Positions 9,119-17,030 of a DNA stretch of 64,000 nucleotides are shown here, in pieces (the first letter of the stretch is position 1; each line of letters opens with the position of its first letter). Source of the stretch: Corynebacterium freneyi (GTDB taxonomy: Bacteria > Actinomycetota > Actinomycetes > Mycobacteriales > Mycobacteriaceae); the NCBI RefSeq assembly GCF_030408835.1, contig NZ_CP047357.1, forward strand, positions 2,108,001 to 2,172,000, read 5' to 3'. The notes below the pieces were generated by a model that saw nothing but the letters and a program-made list of their open reading frames with translations, ran no database searches and was not told where the DNA came from. Both the position numbers and the translations under genes were made by a program.

Positions 9119-10822
9119 ATGAACCAGCGACGGCGCGAAGTTTTCGACCTCCCCGACTGGTGGCGCCAAGCCGTCGTCTACCAGATCTATCCCCGCAGTT
9201 TCGCCGACGCCAACGCCGACGGGATCGGAGATCTGGCCGGCATCACGTCGCGGGTGGACTATCTGCGGGACCTTGGCATCGACGCCGTGTGGTTGAGCCC
9301 GTTCTACCCCTCCGCGCTGGCCGACGGCGGCTACGACGTCGACGACTACCGGGACGTCGACCCGAAGATCGGCACCCTGGACGAGTTCGACGAGATGGTG
9401 GCCGCGCTGCATGCGGCGCACATCAAGGTGGTGGTCGACATCGTCCCCAACCATTCGTCGAACCGCCATGAATGGTTCCGCGCCGCCCTGAACTCGCCGA
9501 GGGGTTCGAACGAGCGGTCCCGCTACATTTTCCGCGACGGCAAGGGGGAAAACGGCGAGCTGCCGCCCAACGAATGGCAGTCGATCTTCGGTGGCGGCGC
9601 ATGGGAGCGGATCACCGAACCCGACGGCAGCCCCGGCCAGTGGTACCTCCATCTGTTCGCCAAGGAGCAGCCGGACTTCAACTGGGATCACCCGGACGTG
9701 CACGAGGATTTCCTTGAGACCCTTCGGTTCTGGAGCGACCGGGGCGTCGACGGCTTCCGCGTCGACGTGGCGCACGGGTTGAAGAAGAACCTGGACCCGG
9801 CCTTCGATGCCCTGGCGGATGTGCTGGGCGGGCGGGAGCTGTTCGTCGACGGGCAACATCCCGTGTGGGACCGCGACGAAGTCCACGAGATCTACAAGGA
9901 GTGGCGCGACGTCTTCAATGAGTACGAGCCGCCCCGCACCGCGGTCGCCGAAGCGTGGGTCGCGCCGCACCGGCAGGCACGCTACGCATCCCCCGAGGGC
10001 CTCGGCCAGACCTTCAACTTCGACCTGCTGCAGGCGGACTTCCGCGCCGACGAGTTCCACGAGATCATCTCGCGCAACCTCGCGGCGGCCGAAGCCATCG
10101 GCGGTTCCACCACGTGGGTGCTTTCCAACCATGACGTGGTGCGCCACGCCTCCCGTTACGGGCTGCCCGGCGGCCAGGAGAGCAAGGGCGCTCCGGGAGC
10201 GGGGGCGCCCGCCGGCACCGGCAATGACGGAAAGCAGTGGCTTTTCGACGGCGGGGATCCCGCACAGGTCGATCATGCCCAAGGGTTCCGACGCGCTCGT
10301 GCGGCGACGATGTTTCTTCTCGGGCTGCCCGGCTCGGCCTACCTGTATCAGGGCGAGGAGCTGGGCCTGCCGGAGGTGGGTCAGATTCCCGACGAGGATC
10401 GTCAGGATCCGGCGTTCTTCCGCAACCGGGATGTCGAGGTCGGCCGTGATGGTTGCCGCGTTCCGCTGCCGTGGAGCAGCCGGGGCCGGTCGTTCGGATT
10501 CGGCGACGACGGCTCTCACTTGCCGCAGCCGGACTGGTTCGGCGACTACGCCGTCGAGGTTCAGGATGAAGACCCCGCCTCCACCTTGAACCTCTACCGA
10601 CGAGCCCTCGAACTGCGCGCTGAGCTGCAGGGCGATGAAACGCTCGAGTGGGAGGACGTCACGGACTCGTCTCTGACGTTCCGCCGGCCGGGTGGATGGC
10701 GGGTGGTGCTGAACTTCGGCACCGAACCCATCCCGCTGCCCTCCGGGGAGGTGCTGCTGAGCAGCTCGGAACTTGGCGACGGCGGCCTGCTGCCCGGCGA
10801 GACCTGCGCCTGGCTGCGCTGA
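9119..10822 (+). CDS. GH13 alpha-glucosidase (oligo-1,6-glucosidase/maltase type)
   Basis: Hydrolyses terminal alpha-glucosidic bonds of malto- or isomalto-oligosaccharides in the cytoplasm. At 567 residues it has the usual family length and no signal peptide. The four GH13 regions are visible: DIVPNHSS, the nucleophile in GFRVDVAHG, the acid/base in AVAEAW, and the stabiliser in LSNHD. The N-terminus QAVVYQIYPRSFADANADG is typical of the subfamily with maltases and trehalose synthases; exact specificity cannot be read. ATG 9119 follows GCAGGAGGG. A terminator follows at 10830. Confidence 0.9.
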   Translation: MNQRRREVFDLPDWWRQAVVYQIYPRSFADANADGIGDLAGITSRVDYLRDLGIDAVWLSPFYPSALADGGYDVDDYRDVDPKIGTLDEFDEMVAALHAAHIKVVVDIVPNHSSNRHEWFRAALNSPRGSNERSRYIFRDGKGENGELPPNEWQSIFGGGAWERITEPDGSPGQWYLHLFAKEQPDFNWDHPDVHEDFLETLRFWSDRGVDGFRVDVAHGLKKNLDPAFDALADVLGGRELFVDGQHPVWDRDEVHEIYKEWRDVFNEYEPPRTAVAEAWVAPHRQARYASPEGLGQTFNFDLLQADFRADEFHEIISRNLAAAEAIGGSTTWVLSNHDVVRHASRYGLPGGQESKGAPGAGAPAGTGNDGKQWLFDGGDPAQVDHAQGFRRARAATMFLLGLPGSAYLYQGEELGLPEVGQIPDEDRQDPAFFRNRDVEVGRDGCRVPLPWSSRGRSFGFGDDGSHLPQPDWFGDYAVEVQDEDPASTLNLYRRALELRAELQGDETLEWEDVTDSSLTFRRPGGWRVVLNFGTEPIPLPSGEVLLSSSELGDGGLLPGETCAWLR

Positions 10823-10829
10823 TCGGACG

Positions 10830-10856
10830 AACCCCCGGCCGACACGGTCGGGGGTT
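10830..10856 (+). terminator. Terminator after the alpha-glucosidase
   Basis: Stem AACCCCCGGCCG / CGGTCGGGGGTT (11 of 12 pairs, one mismatch) with a three-base loop, eight bases after the stop codon and followed by a short T-containing tail. Confidence 0.7.
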
Positions 10857-10933
10857 GTCCTTTGCCGGGCCCGGCGAAGCACCCCATCATCGGTTGTTGT
10901 CTTTGGCGGACGAAACGCGCCTGGCCTACACGA

Positions 10934-10957
10934 TCAGACGTTGAACTTGAACTCCAC
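10934..10957 (-). repeat. Displaced ychF 3'-end copy (a), left boundary of island
   Basis: On the minus strand it encodes VEFKFNV followed by TGA, like the end of ychF at 19791-19814, but without any ychF sequence before it. It is the outermost of six such 24-base segments. The 295 bases between the glucosidase and the next gene otherwise hold nothing I recognise. Confidence 0.75.
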
Positions 10958-11151
10958 AGAGTGTCGGCGCAGTTTAACGCGTGCGAGATTCATTCTTGGA
11001 CCCAGCCCAGTCGCTGGCGTTAACCTTGCACACAACTACGGCGATGGTCCTGGACGGCCTTGCTGACTGAGCACCCGGCACCTCCATCACAGGCGTTCGT
11101 GCTCCCCACATCCTTCGCTCAAGCGGACTGCTATTCCGTAAACCGATGTTG

Positions 11152-11877
11152 TCACCCCTCCAGGACGGTAGCCTTATCAACCCAGCGAGCCAATAGACTG
11201 AAAGCCGCGAGCTGCTCCAACGCGACTTGCTCCTCACCACCGTCGTGTGGAACATGCATCCCGGGATTGCGGATAGCCGCGTACAAGCCCTCTGCAAAGG
11301 CGCGGGCACCCCGATGCAGGTTCTCAAACGTCTTACTGCCATCATTTTCCATAAGCCGAAGGCGCGGCACATTACGCTTCGGATCGTGGAGTGAAAACGC
11401 CTCGTTGAAAAGTGCTGTTTCAGATACGTCTAGGCGGTTCAGTTTCGCTTGGGTCTCTGCATTGACGCGGATGGCAGCCTGCATCACTGCTTGATGGTAG
11501 TGCCCGTGATTCCAGTAACCCTTGCCATTTTCCCACGCCCACGGATGCAGACTGGCTGCGTCTAAGTCTGGCGTGTTCTCTCCGAGCTTTTCAGCGAGTT
11601 CAGACCGACGTTCAAGCGCTGTCTTGGCCCGGGCCGCTTGACCCCTCAGCCAGCTATACTCCTTGTCCTGGACCGGGAGTTCTTGTCTCCACCCGGGAAG
11701 CACTCGGTCAAGAATCATTTCAACGACATGGGCGCGTGCCGCAGCCTCAGTCGGCGATCCACTCATAACGGTTCCAAGGTAGGCGATGCCCGGGCCCATG
11801 TCGGGGACTACCTTCGCTGTGACTTGCAGGAACGCGTCTATCTCATTGATCGCCCACTCGGGGTCCAGCTCGGCCAT
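11152..11877 (-). CDS. TIGR02391 (Hypoth_Ymh) domain protein
   Basis: A 241-residue cytosolic protein. The C-terminal half carries the TIGR02391 pattern: LHPWAW, GHYHQAVMQAAIRVN, LFNEAFSL, and the closing FAEGLYAAIRNPGMH. The N-terminal half is helical and unassigned. This domain is common in phage, plasmid and island genes and next to restriction or abortive-infection systems; its biochemical role is not established. ATG 11877 has CATAAT six bases upstream (leaderless). It is the first cargo gene inside the island, running toward ychF-end copy a. Confidence 0.7.
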   Translation of the reverse strand: MAELDPEWAINEIDAFLQVTAKVVPDMGPGIAYLGTVMSGSPTEAAARAHVVEMILDRVLPGWRQELPVQDKEYSWLRGQAARAKTALERRSELAEKLGENTPDLDAASLHPWAWENGKGYWNHGHYHQAVMQAAIRVNAETQAKLNRLDVSETALFNEAFSLHDPKRNVPRLRLMENDGSKTFENLHRGARAFAEGLYAAIRNPGMHVPHDGGEEQVALEQLAAFSLLARWVDKATVLEG

Positions 11878-11990
11878 GCCGCCATTATGACGTATGGGGC
11901 TGACATGGCCGGAGAGAACTGGTCTGATACCCCCACCAGAAACACCCCGCATTGTTGCAGGCGCGCTGACGCGCGCCCACAATGGAAACC

Positions 11991-12341
11991 ATGAGCGATC
12001 CCAACTTCACGATCCGCCAGATCACCTTCGACTGCCACGATCCCTCAAAGCTCGCCAAGTTTTGGTCCGCCGCAACCGGCTGCGAAATCGCCGCGGATTA
12101 CGGCGATTTCGTGATGGTTGATTCCACCCCGGCGCTGGGATTTCAGCGCGTTGAGGAACCGACACCTGGGAAAAACCGCATGCACGTCGACGTTGGCGGG
12201 GCGGAGCGCGAAACCTTAGTAGAGCGTCTCAAAGGCTTGGGCGCTGCCGAACTAGACACCCACGAAGCACCGGGATTGGTGTGGACCATCATGCAGGACC
12301 CAGAGGGCAACGAGTTCTGTGTGGGCAGCCCCAAGGCCTAG
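11991..12341 (+). CDS. VOC (glyoxalase/bleomycin-resistance fold) protein
   Basis: A 116-residue single-domain VOC protein: ITFDCHDPSKLAKFW at the N-terminus, NRMHVDVGG in the middle, and QDPEGNEFCVG at the end, the standard beta-alpha-beta-beta-beta module with metal-ligand positions H/E. The family includes glyoxalases, dioxygenases and drug-binding proteins; specificity is unknown. CACAAT seven bases before ATG 11991 favours this start over the in-frame ATG at 11982. Its stop codon directly abuts ychF-end copy b. Confidence 0.8.
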   Translation: MSDPNFTIRQITFDCHDPSKLAKFWSAATGCEIAADYGDFVMVDSTPALGFQRVEEPTPGKNRMHVDVGGAERETLVERLKGLGAAELDTHEAPGLVWTIMQDPEGNEFCVGSPKA

Positions 12342-12365
12342 CTACACATTGAACCTAAATTCAAC
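12342..12365 (-). repeat. Displaced ychF 3'-end copy (b)
   Basis: Encodes VEFRFNV-stop on the minus strand with different synonymous codons from the other copies. It forms the C-terminus of the HEPN reading frame at this site, so that gene acquired a ychF-type tail. Confidence 0.7.
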
Positions 12366-12971
12366 CATGTACTCATCGAATTTTTCAATCAGTCGCCGAA
12401 CAAAATCAGCCCAATTACGGACTAGACCAAGGTTAAGCGCATCGGGCGTTGAACCTCGATGCACAATTTCACCTCGTATTATGACCAGCTCGGAAACCTG
12501 TTTCCGCACCGCCGCGTTGGTTTTCTTCTGCCATTTGATTTCCCGCAGCGGGCAGAAACCGAGGATACTTTTGTACAGGCTTTCGACACCGCCAACGCTA
12601 GCTGTGTTGAATCCGTAACGGCCGTCCGAATCTCCTTCGATTCGCAATCGAACAAGTTCAAGTACAGCCGATCGCCACGAGTCGCCCACGAACACCCACG
12701 GATCACTACTTTGCTCAGCCACCCACGACCGTCACTTTTCCGGCAGCTCATCGGCTTTCTTATTCGCCAAAAGCCATTCAACCGTCTCGATCAGTGATTC
12801 TTCGACATAGACCTCCCACGCCGTATAGCAGAGGGATGTACCCGCGCGCAGCAACGGCCCGTAACCTGGCCCCGCGGGCTTTCCCGGCTTAGGGTCCTTC
12901 TGTGCGGGATGGTGGTCAAGAAGGGAATTGACATCCTCTAAGAGTTCTTGGGCAGCCTCTAACGCAGTCAT
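12342..12971 (-). pseudogene. HEPN-domain protein (RiboL-PSP-HEPN type) interrupted by an in-frame TGA
   Basis: Two consecutive reading frames, 12971-12732 (79 codons) and 12722-12342 (126 codons), are in the same phase and separated only by one TGA and three codons. Together they give about 209 residues, a plausible length for a RiboL-PSP-HEPN protein: YTAWEVYVEESL in the first part and the HEPN RxxxxH motif IRGEIVHRG in the second. HEPN proteins are often RNases in TA or defence systems. The last residues, VEFRFNV, are the ychF tail. Two separately translated polypeptides (GTG at 12722) remain possible. Confidence 0.6.
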
Positions 12972-13009
12972 ATCCCTGACTTCCTTTACTTCTTGTTTCC
13001 AGAGGTAGT

Positions 13010-13027
13010 ATTAAATTTGAACTCCAC
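13010..13027 (-). repeat. Degenerate ychF 3'-end copy (c)
   Basis: The minus strand encodes VEFKFN, then diverges before the Val-stop. The sequence GTGGAGTTCAAATTTAA is shared with the other copies apart from two third-position changes. It lies just upstream of the HEPN gene and separates it from the mercury module. Confidence 0.6.
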
Positions 13028-13085
13028 GGTACGTAGTCGCAAAGTTACTCCCTCTCGTTAACACCATCAAAAGGAGTGTTATCCA

Positions 13086-13334
13086 ATGAAAGCGTTCGGC
13101 TTCTTAAGCTTCAGGCATTACGCCTTCGGCAGCTAGCGCGGGCCATCTGCGGAAAAGATCGCCAAGACTCATCTGGAGATCACCCAGGCTGCGGACGAAA
13201 TCGGCGTGAACAACGCGTCCTTCCGAGTCCACCACTTCGCGCTGCAGGCCTCCGCCCCGATGCCGCTGCTGTGTGCTGTCGCGGCCACCACCAAAAATAT
13301 CGAGGTGGGCACCGGCGGCATCGACATGCGCTAG
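13086..13334 (+). pseudogene. Remnant of a luciferase-like (LLM) flavin monooxygenase
   Basis: Starts with a good ribosome site (AAAAGGAG) and MKAFGFLSFRHYAFG, then hits a stop. A shifted frame resumes with EITQAADEIGVNNASFRVHH, PMPLLCAVAATTKNIEVGTG and GIDMR before another stop. These are the N-terminal segments of LLM-class flavin-dependent oxidoreductases. An internal piece and the whole C-terminal two thirds are missing. Confidence 0.7.
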
Positions 13335-13377
13335 CGCATATCGGGGTTGTAGCGTTTGAGTCATTGACTCCCGTCGT

Positions 13378-13767
13378 CTACAAGTACCTACACACTTGAT
13401 CGGTGCTGCACGTTTCAGGGTCCGGGTGCGCGGCGTCCTGTCTGAGGTCTGCGATAGTGTCGCGCAGCACGGAGAGCTGCGCGATCTGCTGCTCGATCTC
13501 AGCGAGGCGCACGTCAAGCAGGTCGCGCACGTGCTCGCAGGGCACATGGCCGCCGTCGCGGATGTCGAGGATCTGGTGGATCTGGGCGAGGGTGAGGCCC
13601 GCGGCCTGGCCGCGGTGGACGAAGTCGATCCGAGCGACCGTCTCGGGCGCGTAGTCGCGGTATCCGGACGGCGTGCGCTCGGGCGGGGGCAGAAGGCCCT
13701 GTTCCTCGTAGAAGCGAAGGGTCTTCGCGGTAGTGCCCGCCCTCTCGGCGAGTTCTCCGATCCGCAT
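13378..13767 (-). CDS. merR: MerR mercury-responsive regulator
   Basis: A 129-residue MerR protein: winged helix-turn-helix (RIGELAERAGTTAKTLRFYE), coiled-coil dimer helix, and three cysteines at about 77, 120 and 126, close to the three Hg(II)-binding cysteines of classical MerR. It is divergent from merA across a 98-bp region holding a MerR-type operator. It probably represses the merA promoter without Hg(II) and activates it by DNA distortion with Hg(II). Metal specificity is inferred from the cysteine pattern and from merA. Confidence 0.85.
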   Translation of the reverse strand: MRIGELAERAGTTAKTLRFYEEQGLLPPPERTPSGYRDYAPETVARIDFVHRGQAAGLTLAQIHQILDIRDGGHVPCEHVRDLLDVRLAEIEQQIAQLSVLRDTIADLRQDAAHPDPETCSTDQVCRYL

Positions 13768-13791
13768 TGCTGTCTCCCTCCGTGGCCGCGC

Positions 13792-13822
13792 TTGACCTTC
13801 CCCTGCACTGGAAGGTCCAGTA
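13792..13822 (+). promoter_or_regulatory. MerR-type promoter/operator of merA
   Basis: A -35 TTGACC at 13792 overlaps a perfect dyad GACCTTCC-N8-GGAAGGTC (13794-13817), followed by a -10 candidate CAGTAT (13818-13823). The spacing of about 20 bases is over-long, as expected for promoters activated by MerR-type twisting. Confidence 0.75.
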
Positions 13823-13865
13823 TGGCTGAGACAGAGCAGAAAGCCAAGAGTTGACAGGAGTAGCG

Positions 13866-15287
13866 ATGCCTACGAAGTACGATCTCGCCATCATCGGATC
13901 GGGAGGCGGCGCGTTCGCCGCTGCGATCCGCGCCAGCACGCTCGGGAAATCGGTGGTGATGATCGAGCGCGGGACGCTCGGCGGCACCTGCGTGAACACG
14001 GGCTGCGTCCCGTCGAAGGCGCTCATCGCCGCGGCCGGCGCGCGGCACGTCGCCGTCGACGCCGCAACCCGGTTCCCCGGGATCGCGACGACGGCGGATC
14101 CCGTCGACATGCCCGCGCTGATCGCTGGGAAGCAAGCGTTAGTGGAGTCGCTGCGCGGCGAGAAGTACGCCGACGTCGCCGACTCCTACGGCTGGCAGGT
14201 CCTCCGCGGCGACGCCTCGTTCGTGGGCACCCCTGATGCGCCGGTTCTCGATGTTGCCGGAGCCGACGGAAGCGTCGAGACCATCGAGGCCCACCACTAC
14301 CTGGTCGCGACTGGTTCTCGCCCGTGGGCACCGCCGATCGACGGCCTGGAGGAGACCGGATACCTGACCTCGACCACGGCGATGGAGCTGACGGAGGTCC
14401 CCGAGTCGCTGCTGGTGCTCGGCGGCGGCTACGTCGCCCTGGAGCAGACGCAGCTGTTCGCCCGCCTCGGCTCGCAGGTCACGCTGCTCGTGCGGTCCCG
14501 GCTCGCCTCGAAGGAGGAGCCGGAGGTGTCGAAGGCGCTCCAGGAGGTGTTCGCCGACGAGGGCATCCGCGTCGTCAGCCGCGCAGTGCCCACCCGGGTC
14601 TCCCGCGGCACGGGAGGCGAGGCCGTCGTGACCGCCGCCTTGTCCGGCGGCTCGCAGGAGTTCCGCGCCGACCAGGTCCTGGTCGCCCTCGGACGCCGTC
14701 CCGTCACCGATGGCCTGAACCTCGATGCGGTCGGGGTGAATACCGGAGACTCCGGCGAGGTGGTCGTCTCCGACCGGCTGCAGTCCTCGAACCCGCGGGT
14801 CTGGGCCGCGGGCGACGTGACCGGGCACCCCGAGTTCGTCTACGTCGCCGCCGACCACGGCACCCTCGTCGCCGAGAACGCGTTCGCCGACGCCGACCGG
14901 TCCGTCGACTACGCCCGCCTGCCGCGGGTGACGTTCACCGAGCCCGCGATCGGCGCGGTCGGGATGACCGAGAAGGACGTCCTCGCCGCGGGGATCCGCT
15001 GCGACTGCCGCGTCCTGCCCCTGCACCACGTGCCCCGCGCCTTGGTGAACCGCGACACCCGCGGGTTCATCAAGATCGTCGTGAACGCCGAGACGAAAGA
15101 GATCCTCGGCCTGACCGCCGTCGCCAAGGACGCCGGGGAGCTCGCCGCCGCAGGCGTCCACGTGCTCGGCAGGACCGTCGCCGAGGTCGCCAACGCCTGG
15201 GCCCCCTACCTGACCATGGCCGAGGGCATCCGGATCGCTGCGAAGGCCTTCACCACCGACCCGTCGCTGCTGTCGTGCTGCGCATGA
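13866..15287 (+). CDS. merA: Mercuric reductase MerA (no N-terminal HMA domain)
   Basis: Reduces Hg(II) to Hg(0) with NADPH in the cytoplasm. A 473-residue flavoprotein disulfide reductase with FAD motif IIGSGGGAFAAAI, redox pair C42/C47 in GGTCVNTGCVPSKA, NADPH-binding LVLGGGYVALE, second FAD motif VWAAGDVTG, and the diagnostic C-terminal vicinal cysteines (SLLSCCA) that hand mercury to the active site. The N-terminal heavy-metal domain found in many MerA proteins is absent. ATG 13866 follows ACAGGAG. It overlaps the next gene by 4 bases (ATGA). Confidence 0.95.
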   Translation: MPTKYDLAIIGSGGGAFAAAIRASTLGKSVVMIERGTLGGTCVNTGCVPSKALIAAAGARHVAVDAATRFPGIATTADPVDMPALIAGKQALVESLRGEKYADVADSYGWQVLRGDASFVGTPDAPVLDVAGADGSVETIEAHHYLVATGSRPWAPPIDGLEETGYLTSTTAMELTEVPESLLVLGGGYVALEQTQLFARLGSQVTLLVRSRLASKEEPEVSKALQEVFADEGIRVVSRAVPTRVSRGTGGEAVVTAALSGGSQEFRADQVLVALGRRPVTDGLNLDAVGVNTGDSGEVVVSDRLQSSNPRVWAAGDVTGHPEFVYVAADHGTLVAENAFADADRSVDYARLPRVTFTEPAIGAVGMTEKDVLAAGIRCDCRVLPLHHVPRALVNRDTRGFIKIVVNAETKEILGLTAVAKDAGELAAAGVHVLGRTVAEVANAWAPYLTMAEGIRIAAKAFTTDPSLLSCCA

Positions 15288-15634
15288 ACGGCAACGCAGG
15301 CAATCGGGGAGATCTCATCCTGAAGCAGACGATGAGCGCCGATCAGGACCGCGACGAATGGCGCGCCGGTCCCGTCGTCGCTGCAGTGACCGGGCTGCTC
15401 TTGCTGGCATGCTGCGCGCTTCCGTCGCTGCTCTGCTGCGGCCTGCCGTTCATCGCGGCGGGCGGAGCACTCGCAGGCGTCGGTGGGCTCCTCGGTAATC
15501 CCTGGATCATCGGTGCCGGGACCGCCGTCGTGATGGCCGTCATGGCGGGGATGCTCGTCAGGCTACGGCGGCGGCACCGGCGCCGCAGGTCCGGCTGCTG
15601 CGAAAATCCTTCGACCGCTGATCGGAACCGGTAG
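15284..15634 (+). CDS. Small cysteine-pair membrane protein, probable mercuric ion transporter (MerT-like)
   Basis: A 116-residue protein with two hydrophobic helices (about residues 33-75 and 80-98). The first contains two vicinal cysteine pairs, LLLLACCALPSLLCCGLP, the kind of motif by which MerT/MerC-type carriers pass Hg(II) inward; a third CC lies near the C-terminus (SGCCENP). Its start codon overlaps the merA stop, so it is translationally coupled to the reductase. The family assignment rests on the cysteine pattern and the operon rather than on overall similarity. Confidence 0.65.
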   Translation: MNGNAGNRGDLILKQTMSADQDRDEWRAGPVVAAVTGLLLLACCALPSLLCCGLPFIAAGGALAGVGGLLGNPWIIGAGTAVVMAVMAGMLVRLRRRHRRRRSGCCENPSTADRNR

Positions 15635-15826
15635 TTCGAGCGGATCCAGCGATCACTGCCACCTGCGGAGGCCGCTGAAATCGAAGCCCGACGGGAGAAG
15701 GAGGAGCAAAAAGCGTTCGAATCAACCGGTGACGAGGATAATACTGAGGCTGGATCCCGGCCGTCGCGACGCGGTCTCCGCTTCCGCCGAGACGAGAAAG
15801 GGTTGTGGGCACCTAGGCTGGGCGGC

Positions 15827-16096
15827 ATGAACGACATGACCATAGCGCCCGGCCCGGGGATCCCCGACGGTGCGGTCATCGCCGCCGATCTCGCGGAGCG
15901 TTTCGCGAAATCGTCGACTCCGGGCGGCCAGGGCGTCAACACGACGGACGGCAAAGTCCAGCTTTCCATCGATGTCGCCGAATGCGCATCGCTTACCGAC
16001 GCCCAGCGTCACCGTGTCTCGCGCAACCTCGAGCACCGCCTAGACGGCTCCGTCTTTACCGTGACTGCGTCGACTCAGCGGTCTGTGTTTCGCTAG
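15827..16096 (+). pseudogene. Truncated ArfB-like paralogue with intact GGQ
   Basis: Encodes 89 residues closely similar to the first 88 of the ArfB-like protein at 5757, including a normal SSTPGGQGVNTTD catalytic loop. It stops right after STQRSV, losing the basic C-terminal tail that binds the ribosome channel. Upstream, TAGGCT precedes ATG 15827 by ten bases, as in the full-length gene, so it may be transcribed. It lies inside the island behind the mercury operon, probably a fragment acquired from a related strain. Confidence 0.75.
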
Positions 16097-16405
16097 TGGT
16101 CCTCTCGCTTGCACCTGCGACACAGCCTCGTGCCCCCGGGCCGTAGCGTTCGGGGGAGCACAATAGCCCCAGTCCTCATCACGTCCCGGGATCAAAGAGT
16201 TCATCGCAGAGGTTAAGCACTACACGTTGAACTTGAACTCCACGACGTTCCGAAGCTGATTAACGTCCTTTCGGCGCCACAGCTCCCGAGAACCCCGATA
16301 CTTCCGTTTTGGTCGATGCCGTCAAGGACGCCCACACCCGCGCACTTGCCACAGGCGTCGACATCGTGCCTCCGCTAACGACCGTGGGCTGAGACCAAGG
16401 TGCAA
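16097..16405. other. Intergenic stretch with ychF-end copy and a possible gene tail
   Basis: Holds ychF-end copy d (16220-16243) and, at about 16287-16392 (+), about 35 open codons (ENPDTSVLVDAVKDAH, ending PPLTTVG and TGA) with no start codon, perhaps the 3' end of a lost gene. Nothing else is recognised. Confidence 0.4.
16220..16243 (-). repeat. Displaced ychF 3'-end copy (d)
   Basis: Identical over all 24 bases to copy e at 18577-18600; encodes VEFKFNV-TAG on the minus strand. It separates the mercury/ArfB-fragment module from the SUKH module. Confidence 0.8.
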
Positions 16406-16912
16406 TCATTCAAAATAGTTGAAGGGAAACCTCTCACGCAGTTGCGGATGGATGCTATTCAGAAGGTCCGAAACTTCCTGCTCGTATTCATCGATCTCCT
16501 GCCCCTCGTCAAGCTTCTCCTCCAGCTCCGACAACAGGAACGCCATCCTGACAAAACCAGTGAAGTCGATCTTCAGATCGAGGAAGCTCTCTGGCCCTCC
16601 GTACTCCCCCTGGTCGTGGTCGAAAAAGAACACTGTCTTGGTCCGTGCACTCAAGAACCACTCATCGCCCTGCCCCGACTGCCCGATAAGCCACAGATCT
16701 TCGGGCAAACCTTCGCCACGTGCTCGCCGATTCCACTCGAGCACCTTCTGATAGCCATACAGAACAATGTCCGGCGTGATACTTACCCCGTCATAACGAT
16801 GAATGAACTCGGTGTACGTTGCATCGATGTCAGGGATCTTGGCTTTGTTTTTGATGGCGGGATCAAGCTGCTCAAGAGAACTGAAAAGCTCGTTCGGATC
16901 AATCAACCTCAT
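16406..16912 (-). CDS. SUKH (SMI1/KNR4)-type protein, immunity-like
   Basis: A 168-residue acidic protein with the SUKH pattern: FIHRYDGVSITP, LPEDLWLIGQSGQGDEWFLS and VFFFDHDQGEYGG, ending in a helical tail. SUKH proteins commonly neutralise nuclease or deaminase toxins, but no toxin gene is present in this module. ISL3 copy B sits about 120 bases upstream of its start and may have replaced its promoter or its partner gene. Confidence 0.75.
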   Translation of the reverse strand: MRLIDPNELFSSLEQLDPAIKNKAKIPDIDATYTEFIHRYDGVSITPDIVLYGYQKVLEWNRRARGEGLPEDLWLIGQSGQGDEWFLSARTKTVFFFDHDQGEYGGPESFLDLKIDFTGFVRMAFLLSELEEKLDEGQEIDEYEQEVSDLLNSIHPQLRERFPFNYFE

Positions 16913-17030
16913 GATTTTCCCCTACTCATCCGTGACCGGAGACTGGTCACCGAAAACCAGCTCGGCGGGCTGAACCCCAGTGAGTTCGTGGTTTCAAAGA
17001 TGGACGGCATCGTCGCCCGACAGCATAACA

